Positions 56,395 through 64,000 of a stretch of 64,000 nt of DNA are shown here, piece after piece. The notes under the pieces are model-generated. The model was not told the origin of the DNA and made no database searches. It was given only the letters and a program-made list of their open reading frames with translations. The stretch's first letter is position 1; the number at the start of each line of letters is the position of its first letter. The translations under genes were made by a program, and so were the position numbers. The stretch is taken from the NCBI RefSeq assembly GCF_002368415.1, contig NZ_AP018290.1, positions 620,001 through 684,000 of the forward strand. Direction: 5' to 3'. This DNA comes from Calothrix sp. NIES-4105. Its GTDB lineage: Bacteria; Cyanobacteriota; Cyanobacteriia; Cyanobacteriales; Nostocaceae.

Positions 56395-57929
56395 CTATTT
56401 AAAAGTAAAGTCTTCCTCGTGTAATAACCGTCCCATTTTCATAAACTCCCGCTTAGTTGCCTGAAGTAAATGTTTCATAGTTATACATTCACCATCTTCA
56501 ATAGCCATAAAAGCTGCGGCAACGGCTATATTACGAATTTCACCCCCCGCAACTTGAAACTTTTGCGCCATTAATTTTAAATCTACGTCTTGAGATAGTG
56601 GCGCAAATTTCGGAAATATGTTCTCCCAAATTTGTAATCGATAATGTGTTTCTGGTTCGGGAAACTTAATTATAAAACGAATACGCCTGGTGAATGCTGC
56701 ATCTAAATTTTGGCTTAAGTTAGTTGTCAGAATTGTAATACCTTCATACTCCTCCATTTTTTGCAATAGGTAAGCTACTTCTAAGTTGGCATAACGGTCA
56801 TGAGCATCTTTTACTTCAGAGCGTTTGCCAAATATCGCGTCTGCTTCATCAAATAATAAAATCGCGTTGGCGTTTTCTGCTGCTGCAAAAACTCGCTCTA
56901 AATTTTTCTCAGTTTCACCAATATATTTACTAACAATTTGTGATAAATCTATTTTATATAGTTCTAATTCTAATTCATTGGCAATGATTTGTGCTGCCAT
57001 TGTTTTACCGGTTCCAGGTGAACCAGAAAACAGTACATTAATACCTTTGCCTAAAGAAAGTTTGTTTTCAAACCCCCATTGTTGGTAAACGAGACGATGA
57101 TGTTTTACTTGGTTGCAAATGTCTCGCAGTTGCGTTAATGCGTTAGTTGGTAATATAATATCATTCCAAGTATGCTGTAACGGTACTTTACGCGCTAATG
57201 AGGTTAAATCGCACCATGACTGCGCGCGCGCGATGCAGCAAACAAGTCTTGAATTTTGCGAATAACTTCATCTTGAAGAGAGGCATATATCTTTTCATAT
57301 TTCAGGTCAATTTCCGATGCTAAAGCAATAACTATAATTGCAATATCAAATAGTGATTAATTAAATTTTGCAATTAATTGCAGGCTAATGTCTAAGTTAC
57401 TAATAGACGCGACAAGTAACTCTAAACCACTGGTGTCAAAATCACTATAAAGTGACGTTTCTGGTTCGCTTTTTAGGGCAGATTCTACATCATCTTCACT
57501 AATATAAAGACCTTGATAAGGGTCTGACTTTTCACGTTATGTGGAAAACCTAACCCCCTAACCCCCTTCCCTACAAGGATACTGCTAGCGATTCGGGGGT
57601 GGCGCCCATTATTTCATAAAAACGGGCGTGTAGAGACGCGAAATTTCGCGTCTCTACAATATCGGAAATCACGCAAAATCGTGGAGATGAGGGGTTTTAC
57701 CCACCATTCGCCAGCAGTATCCTACAAGGGAAGGGGGAAAAAGATATACTCCCCTCTCCTTCCTAGGAGAGGGGTTGGGGGAGAGGTTTGAAAAATGCCG
57801 TGAAAAGTCAGGATAAGGGTCGGCTACAGTAATTGAACCGTCAGCTTTTGCTGTTTTAGATACTGCAATATCAAGTACTTTATCAAAAGCTCCTAAAAGC
57901 TGAAATAATTCTTCAATATAGTTACTCAT
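56395..57929 (-). pseudogene. eCIS-type AAA+ ATPase gene, three lesions
   Basis: From ATG 57929: MSNYIEELFQLLGAFDKVLD, then VADPY, interrupted by a MITE (57525-57811). Continuing: QGLYISEDDVESALKSEPET, a TAA at about 57357 between AKFN and SLFDIAIIVIALASEIDL, and a frameshift in a GC run (57222-57232). The final part is intact: LFSGSPGTGKTMAAQ (Walker A), LLFDEADAIFG (Walker B), TTNLSQNLDAAFTRRI (sensor, Arg finger). It matches the ATPases of extracellular contractile injection systems (Afp15/PVC15 type). A product from ATG 57000 would lack the P-loop. The DUF4157 gene follows immediately. Confidence 0.8.
57525..57811. mobile_element. 287-bp MITE with 10-bp target duplication
   Basis: Ends TGACTTTTCACG and CGTGAAAAGTCA(G). 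Direct repeats GATAAGGGTC at 57515-57524 and 57812-57821. Inside: a GTAGAGACGCGAAATTTCGC hairpin at 57630 (its second arm ends at 57657) and GGATACTGCTAGCGATTCG paired with CGCCAGCAGTATCC. Precise excision would fuse VADPY to QGLYISEDD in frame. Confidence 0.8.
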
Positions 57930-58024
57930 GAGCTTAGAAAAAATATTTATAAAGCTCTTGTAGAGCGGGCCGGACAGCCCACCCCTGTATACCACTCCAA
58001 CCTTCACGTATGTTAACACAGGCG

Positions 58025-58549
58025 TTAACGACGCCTCGGATGCTCTATGTCGCTAAAACCGCGCAATTGGTTTCCTTGAGGCGAACCTGTATAAACATCA
58101 GCCTTAACAACCTCCGAGGAGAACTTCAAACCTGTTCTGTTCGACAAACTAGTAATAGACACTTGAAAATTATTAAACTCACCCACAGGTTTACGCTCGA
58201 AGGGGATATTCTCCACAAATTTTTCCTGGCTGACAACATAGGCGCTAGAATAAAGTTTTCCTGCTGAGTCCGCAACTACAATTACTTTCCAAAAAAGTTG
58301 GGGAATTTGAATACCTCGGTGGAAAACATCGCTTTGTTGAAAGATTGGACCAGTAAAAACAGTTGCCAATAAATCTTCTTGGTCTGTGTTTGTTAAGATG
58401 AAATTTTCCAATCCCTGCCACAGTTCCTCTGATTGGTTAAAGCGAAAGTACTGTGGAGAGCAATTTGTAAAGTGGGATGTGTCGCTGTTTGCTAACCGGG
58501 CTGTGTTTTGTTCTCCCCAAATCGGGTCTTGCCTGCGAACCAAATGACC
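58025..58549 (-). pseudogene. Truncated copy of the nuclease domain
   Basis: About 172 codons match the C-terminal end of the protease-nuclease gene at 45127 with only a few changes (QSEELWQG for QSSDLWQG). The frame enters at GHLVRRQDP, without the protease or most of the nuclease start. The break is at 58549, where the sequence jumps to an oppositely oriented subtilisin fragment. The duplicate is likely inactive. Confidence 0.8.
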
Positions 58550-59541
58550 TCAATGCGGCGCCAGATGAGTTAAGTGTAAACACTAGAAGCCTTACAGATA
58601 GCCCAATTTTAGCAATTGAGCCAGAACGATTCTTTTATCCTATTGTCAATTTACAAGATGCCCCTGAATCTCCAGCGCTTGATGAATCCGAGTATACTTG
58701 GGGTTTACAAGCGACAAGTGTAATTGATTCTCTTGCGACTGGTGCGGGAATTAAGGTTGCAATTTTAGATACAGGTTTAGACCTAAAACATCCTGATTTT
58801 GAAGGGCGGACGATTGTTACTAAATCCTTTGTTCCTGATGAGGATGTACAAGATGAGGCAGGACACGGTACCCACTGTGCAGGTACAGCTTGCGGTGCGT
58901 TCAAACCAAAGGCTGCACCTCGCTATGGAGTTGCCCATGAAGCAGAGATTTACGTAGGAAAAGTACTGGGAAATAACGGTTTTGGCAATGGCGAGTGGAT
59001 ACTCGCAGGAATGAATTGGGCGGTTGATAATGGTTGCCATATCATTTCTATGTCCCTTGGTTCTGCGGCTGAACCGGGCGAAAGCTACTCTGATTTTTAT
59101 GAGACTGTAGCTAGCAGGATACTTGATAGAGGCACTCTAATAGTTGCAGCTGCCGGAAATGAGAGTACACGTAAAAGTGGGGTAATTAAACCTGTTGCAA
59201 GTCCAGCAAACTGTCCCTCAATTATGGCGGTTGCTGCTTTAGACCCTAGTTTGCAAGTAGCAGATTTCTCCTGTGGTGGAACAGAAAATGAGGGTGGAGA
59301 GGTTGATATTGCTGCTCCTGGTGTAAACGTTTATTCTAGTGTTCCTATGCCCACACAGTACGACCGTTATAATGGAACGAGTATGGCAACACCCCATGTA
59401 GCGGGTATTGCAGCATTGTACGCCCAAACAACCGGATTTAGAGGAAGAGAACTTTGGGCAGCGCTAATTCAAAACGCTCTAGGTTTAGACTTACCCTCAA
59501 CAGATGTTGGTATTGGACTAGCTCAAGCTCCCATTGAGTAG
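58549..59541 (+). pseudogene. Truncated subtilisin (S8) gene
   Basis: The frame is in subtilisin sequence from NAAPDELSVNTRSLT to the end. Catalytic D in VAILDTGLD, H in GHGTHCAGT, N in AAAGNES, S in NGTSMATPHVAG, so the protease domain is complete. Upstream the frame continues into antisense nuclease sequence (58477-58548), and no native start is left. It ends VGIGLAQAPIE, like the other copy (VGAGLVQAPLK). A fusion start at 58477 could still give an active enzyme, so this could be a chimera rather than a dead gene. Confidence 0.7.
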
Positions 59542-59793
59542 TATTTTCCTTTCTTTAATTTGTGTGGTGTCGTACTAACTGAGTACGGCGCCATTTTAAG
59601 CTTGAATACTGCCTGGATTTATAATTTTAGTGGGCTAACAAAAGTATGTTTTTAATGGCAATATCATCGTTTGCGCGAACAAGCAAGTAAACTCAAGTAT
59701 CAAACCCATAACCTAGTAACAACTGTTGTAAAAATCGTACAGCTTCACATTTTTAATTACGTTCCAGAGTCGGCAAAATCCAAAATCCAAAAT

Positions 59794-60804
59794 TTAAAAT
59801 CCAAAATTCTTTCCTTCTAACCACGCAGAAATTTTATTTAAATGTGGCTGAAGTAGAGCAACCACCTCTGCAAACCCCTCGGCTTTTTTAGCATAATCCA
59901 AAGCGCGCTTCAACGACATTCCCGCTTCCTCTTTATCTGGCTGTGTTTTACTTAGCTCTTCTTCCACATCTTCAAAAGCATTATTAATTTTACGACGGTC
60001 AGGTGTTTCTAACTGAGCTATTATATTATATACAGCGCTAATTTCTGCTTGTATATTCACGCTCTCAGGTGCAGGTAAACTACCTTGCTGAAAATTTATT
60101 TTAGCAGTGCTTTTATTCCCAGTTTGAATTGCACTACCAGTAACATTACCTCCAATAGAAATCGAGCGATTTTGTTCGCTGATATTATTCTTAACAGAAT
60201 CCTTCTTGGCAGATTTTACAGGCTTTATTGACTGTACTTGCTGATTGCGCGGTCTAAATTTAATTTTAGGGGTTGAATACTCTGGAATTCCTTGTAAATC
60301 AATAGAAGCACAACCCATCTTATAACAAACATCATAATTACTCGGCGCCGCCAATGCAGTATAAAATCCCACACTAAACTTAATCGCCGCCTTATCCCCA
60401 ATCGCCTTGTCCATCCCCACAACGCAATCAATATGCTGATGAATTGCTTCAGCTTGTTCTTCGCTATAACAAGCATTTAGCAAAACACACTCTACCTGTT
60501 GCTGAACCAAATCAAATAGCCTTGCTAAAGCTTGCGTACTTACCAATTGCGTGTGTCCATAATCAGACTCAAATACTAACCCATCAGCACCCGAACCATG
60601 TCCGCAAAAGTGAACAATTGTTGGTTGATGCTCAAACAGGGAACGAGTTAAATCATCCACCCGCACCGCCGATTCTGTTATGATTTGAAATAAATTTCTA
60701 TTAGGAGATAATCGGAGCGTATTATTTATTTCCCGCACCTCTTCACCCAGGCGCAGGTTACTAGTATCTTTGGGATTGGCTGCTAAAATTAAGATTTTTT
60801 TCAT
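59794..60804 (-). CDS. CHAT-domain protease
   Basis: 336 residues from ATG 60804, which has AAAGGA five bases upstream (an in-frame TTG at 60837 is less likely). The CHAT fold starts MKKILILAANPKDTSNLRL. The catalytic histidine is in VHFCGHG and the cysteine in LLNACYS. After about residue 200 comes a short linker, GGNVTGSAIQTGNKSTAKI, a motif seen in effector-associated repeats, and a helical C-terminus (ISAVYNIIAQLETPDRRKIN). Caspase-like CHAT proteases are effectors in bacterial immunity. The STAND-WD40 gene ends 56 bases upstream on the same strand, so the two likely form a sensor-effector pair. Confidence 0.8.
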   Translation of the reverse strand: MKKILILAANPKDTSNLRLGEEVREINNTLRLSPNRNLFQIITESAVRVDDLTRSLFEHQPTIVHFCGHGSGADGLVFESDYGHTQLVSTQALARLFDLVQQQVECVLLNACYSEEQAEAIHQHIDCVVGMDKAIGDKAAIKFSVGFYTALAAPSNYDVCYKMGCASIDLQGIPEYSTPKIKFRPRNQQVQSIKPVKSAKKDSVKNNISEQNRSISIGGNVTGSAIQTGNKSTAKINFQQGSLPAPESVNIQAEISAVYNIIAQLETPDRRKINNAFEDVEEELSKTQPDKEEAGMSLKRALDYAKKAEGFAEVVALLQPHLNKISAWLEGKNFGF

Positions 60805-60860
60805 CAATTCCTTTATATATACAGTAATCACTAACACAAGGTAACAGCACGAGTTATTAA

Positions 60861-63800
60861 TTAATTCTTCTGTACTAAGCGCAGATATGGCTCGCAGGTT
60901 TTCTTTGCTTCTTTCTCGTCGTTACTTTCAGGATTCTTAAATACAGGATGATAGCGCAAGCGCTCGCAGGCTATTTTTAACCAACTATCCAATCTAATAT
61001 CCCACATCATGATATTACTAAAATTACTTCTACTGGCAATTGTCTGACCATCCGTGCTTATTGCTACAGATACTACTACACCTATATCATCGCCTTTAAA
61101 AGGCTGACCAATCTGCCGACCTTCACGGTTCCACATCCTCATAGTCCCATCTCTTCCCCCACTGACAATTGTCTGACCATCAGTGCTTATTGCTACAGAG
61201 TATACTTCACGTTGATGACCTTTAAAAGGTGATGCCAAGGATTGACCATTGCGGTTCCACATCCTCACAGTCCAATCTTCACCACCACTGACAATTGTTT
61301 TACCATTAGTGCTTATTGCTACAGAGTATACTTTACCTTGATGACCTTTAAAAGGCTGACCAATCTGCCGACCTTTTTGATCCCACATTGTCACAGTCCC
61401 ATCACTATGCCCACTGACAATTGTTTTACCGTCAGTGCTTATTGCTACAGAGTATACTTCACCTTGATGACCTTTAAAAGGCTGGCCAATCTGCCGACCT
61501 TCACGGTTCCACATTCTCACAGTCCCATCATCACCTACACTGACAATTGTCTGACCGTCAGCGCTTATTACTATAAACTGAACTCTACCTTGATGACCTT
61601 TAAAAGGCTGGCCAATCTGCCGACCTTCACGGTTCCACATTCTCACAGTCCCATCATCACCTACACTGACAATTGTCTGACCGTCAGCGCTTATTACTAT
61701 AAACTGAACTCTACCTTGATGAGCTTTAAAAGGCTGGACAATCTGCCGACCTTCACGGTTCCACATCCTCACAGTCCCATCATTATCCCCACTGACAATT
61801 GTCTGACCATTCGTGCTTATTTCTACAGAACTTACTTGACCTTGATAAGCTTTAAAAGGCTGGCCAATCTGCCGACCTTCACGGTTCCACATCCTCACAA
61901 TCCCATCATTATCCCCACTGACAATTGTTTTGGTATCGGTGCTTATTGCTACATAGCCTCTTTTGCCTCGACGACTTTTAAAATGCTGATTAATCTTCTG
62001 ACCTTCAGGGTTCCATATCCTCACAGTACTATCACCCCCACTGAAAATTGTCTTACCATCCGTGCTTATTGCTACAGAGTATACTGCACCTTGATGACCT
62101 TTAAAAAGTTGATTAATCTGCTTACCTTTAAGGTTCCACATCCTTACAGTCCAATCTTCACCACCACTGACAATTGTTTTACCGTCGGTGCTTATTGCTA
62201 CAGAGTTTACAGAACCTTGATGACCTTTAAAAGGTGATGCCAAGGATTGACCGTTGCGGTTCCACATCCTCACAGTCCAATCTTCACCACCACTGACAAT
62301 TGTTTTACCGTCGGTGCTTATTGCTACAGACTTTACAGAACCTTGATGACCTTTAAAAGGCTGACCAATCTGCCGACCTTTTTGGTCCCACATTGTCACA
62401 GTCCCATCACTATGCCCACTGACAATTGTTTTGCCATCTGTGCTTATTGCTACAGATTGTACCCAACTTTGATGACCTTTAAAGGGCTGACCAATCTGCC
62501 GACCTTCACGGTTCCACATCCTCACAGTCCCATCCCACCCCCCACTGACAATTGTTTTGCCATCTGTGCTTATTGCCACAGAATCTATTCTATCTTGATC
62601 GCCTTTAAAAGGCTGAACAATCTGCCGACCTTCAAGGTTCCACATCCTTATAATCCCCTCTGTATCTCCACTGACAATAGTCTTACCATCCCTGCTTATT
62701 GCTACAGATATTACTCTACCTTGATGACCTTTAAAAGGCTGGCCAATCTGCTGACCTTCAAGGTTCCACATCCTTATAATCCCCTGTGTATCTCCACTGA
62801 CAATAGTCTTACCATCCCTGCTTATTGCTATAGACAATACGTGGCCTTGATGACCTTCCAGGAGATTTTTTTCTCGGCTAATCTCAACTGCACTAAACAA
62901 AGCATCTTTTACTGATTGGAGAAGTGATTGATTGGGAAAATTGAGCAAAGGCTCACGGCTTTGTCCAACGAGACTAATCGCACTCACCATCCCTTGCACA
63001 GGATATTGTGATAACATATTTTTTGCTACAATGGTGCCTTGTTCTACTCGCCCTCGTTCTGCACTTTGCCACTGGCGAGCTGCAACAAGAGTTGTTATTG
63101 TTGTAATTGCAAAACCTGATACTAATCCAATAACTCCAAACCTCAGCAAGCGCTTTCTGTTATTCTCTGCTTGTTTAGAAGCATTAAAAAATTCCAAGAG
63201 CAACGGCGCCATATTATCACGAGCGCGCAACTCATATTTCCTCAACAAATCCAAATCAGGAGGGCGCCAAAGACTCCCCTCTGGGCGCCCATTCTTCTCC
63301 CAAATCCGCGCTGCTTCTTCCAAACGGCGCCCAAAGCGAATATCACTGCGGCTGCTATCTAGCCATTCTTTCATTTTCCCCCAATTAGCAAACAACGCTT
63401 CGTGGGTAACTTCTGCGGTTTCTATTCCTTGCTCAGATGAGACAGTAACCAATCGCACTCCAGGATTGGCAAATCTGTCAATCACTCTTTTGACAGATTC
63501 TGGCTGTTCTTTATAACTAACCAAACTACTAACATTCGCACGACGACGAGTGTCGCTCGCTCCTTCTCCTAACTGCACCAATCCCAAAAATACTCTTCGA
63601 GCTATTTTCTGCTCTTCATCATTGAGATTATCAAAAATACGCTGCGCTTCTTGAGCTAATGCTCCCCCCACACCGCCAATATTTTCCAGTGTCTTTACGG
63701 GTTCAACGCCTTTTTTTAATCCCTCCCAAATGCGGGTCAAAGCAAATTGCAGCAAGGGTAACGCTCCCTCTCTCCCTTCTGTATCTTTTAATAAGAGAGC

Positions 63801-64000
63801 AACCACAGCTTCATCTAAAGGATGTCCCGCATTTTCTGCTGGTTTAGTAATCGCCCGTCGCAGTTCATCTTCACTCATCGCTGGTACAATTACACCTCTA
63901 GCTGCAATTACCTGATTTAGGGCTGGGTGTCTTTGCGTTTCCCCTAGAAAATCGCTCCGCAGGGTAATAATTACAGATACATAACCAGCACTGTCGCTTG
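60861..64000 (-). CDS. STAND NTPase-WD40 protein (nSTAND1-like), partial
   Basis: The frame continues past the window end, so the P-loop is outside. Visible are VIITLRSDFLGETQRHPALN and MSEDELRRAITKPAENAG, which match the C-terminal part of nSTAND1. A helical region follows, then one hydrophobic segment (LRFGVIGLVSGFAITTITTL), and 15 WD40 repeats, with nearly identical units such as [14 protein letters not shown] and DGTVRMWNREGRQIGQPFKG. The repeats lack the SPDG form and use STDG or SADG. Such homogenised repeats change easily by recombination. Encoded directly ahead of the CHAT protease. Confidence 0.85.
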   Translation of the reverse strand, partial: SDSAGYVSVIITLRSDFLGETQRHPALNQVIAARGVIVPAMSEDELRRAITKPAENAGHPLDEAVVALLLKDTEGREGALPLLQFALTRIWEGLKKGVEPVKTLENIGGVGGALAQEAQRIFDNLNDEEQKIARRVFLGLVQLGEGASDTRRRANVSSLVSYKEQPESVKRVIDRFANPGVRLVTVSSEQGIETAEVTHEALFANWGKMKEWLDSSRSDIRFGRRLEEAARIWEKNGRPEGSLWRPPDLDLLRKYELRARDNMAPLLLEFFNASKQAENNRKRLLRFGVIGLVSGFAITTITTLVAARQWQSAERGRVEQGTIVAKNMLSQYPVQGMVSAISLVGQSREPLLNFPNQSLLQSVKDALFSAVEISREKNLLEGHQGHVLSIAISRDGKTIVSGDTQGIIRMWNLEGQQIGQPFKGHQGRVISVAISRDGKTIVSGDTEGIIRMWNLEGRQIVQPFKGDQDRIDSVAISTDGKTIVSGGWDGTVRMWNREGRQIGQPFKGHQSWVQSVAISTDGKTIVSGHSDGTVTMWDQKGRQIGQPFKGHQGSVKSVAISTDGKTIVSGGEDWTVRMWNRNGQSLASPFKGHQGSVNSVAISTDGKTIVSGGEDWTVRMWNLKGKQINQLFKGHQGAVYSVAISTDGKTIFSGGDSTVRIWNPEGQKINQHFKSRRGKRGYVAISTDTKTIVSGDNDGIVRMWNREGRQIGQPFKAYQGQVSSVEISTNGQTIVSGDNDGTVRMWNREGRQIVQPFKAHQGRVQFIVISADGQTIVSVGDDGTVRMWNREGRQIGQPFKGHQGRVQFIVISADGQTIVSVGDDGTVRMWNREGRQIGQPFKGHQGEVYSVAISTDGKTIVSGHSDGTVTMWDQKGRQIGQPFKGHQGKVYSVAISTNGKTIVSGGEDWTVRMWNRNGQSLASPFKGHQREVYSVAISTDGQTIVSGGRDGTMRMWNREGRQIGQPFKGDDIGVVVSVAISTDGQTIASRSNFSNIMMWDIRLDSWLKIACERLRYHPVFKNPESNDEKEAKKTCEPYLRLVQKN

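Noticed and set aside
61242-62915. Long plus-strand open frames opposite the WD40 gene
   Set aside because: They are periodic shadows of the repeated WD40 DNA on the other strand, with no start signals or family match.

Overview
This 64 kb window looks like chromosome from a filamentous, probably heterocyst-forming (Nostocales-type) cyanobacterium. The evidence is the AT-rich intergenic DNA full of small mobile elements, the many signalling and conflict proteins with WD40, TPR, caspase or CHAT domains, cyanobacterial protein families (MMADHC-like protein, CsbD, YbjN, RTX proteins), and a tRNA-Phe(GAA). The usual cyanobacterial HIP1 octamer GCGATCGC was not seen. A different palindrome, GGCGCC, occurs about 100 times by hand count, against an expected three or four.

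Layout. 0-8 kb: a partial MMADHC-like gene, small orphan genes, a phosphoesterase lipoprotein cut by a 103-bp mobile element, an EF-G paralog, a GNAT acetyltransferase, a CsbD-like secreted protein, and remnants of DUF3598 and Rpn/PD-(D/E)XK genes. 8-15 kb: a possible structured RNA with a 28-codon ORF, then a giant WGR/HEAT-repeat gene and a collapsed tandem copy. 15-18 kb: a DrrA/DrrB-type ABC exporter, a MarR regulator and an MFS exporter, with a shared operator-like motif in front of both transcription units. 18-28 kb: low-complexity secreted proteins, PadR, RTX and beta-helix proteins, a methyltransferase, and a fused isonitrile synthase/Fe(II)-2OG dioxygenase. 28-34 kb: a caspase-STAND-WD40 protein of 1648 residues. 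34-39 kb: a di-heme cytochrome, a TPR lipoprotein-like protein, an orphan metal-ABC permease and tRNA-Phe. 39-43 kb: a phage-tail-like gene hit by an IS66 element, then transposon debris.

43-60 kb is an accessory island with fewer GGCGCC sites. It holds an alpha-amylase and then an arsenal that resembles the cargo of an extracellular contractile injection system (eCIS): a trypsin-like protease fused to a DNA/RNA nuclease, a zinc protease fused to ricin-B and crystallin domains, a subtilisin, and two DUF4157 proteins (one with a possible ADP-ribosyltransferase tail). It also holds a broken eCIS-type AAA+ ATPase gene and truncated second copies of the nuclease and a subtilisin. Two of the protease genes share a duplicated leader of about 390 bp with a perfect palindrome and conserved hairpins. 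59.8-64 kb: a CHAT protease encoded next to a STAND-WD40 sensor with 15 near-identical WD repeats; this gene runs off the window end.

The main themes are self/non-self conflict (two caspase-like/STAND/WD40 systems and the toxin island) and rapid decay by MITEs, duplications and frameshifts. Three of the frame disruptions fall in GC-dinucleotide runs. They could be slippage mutations, phase-variable sites or systematic sequencing errors at a modified motif.
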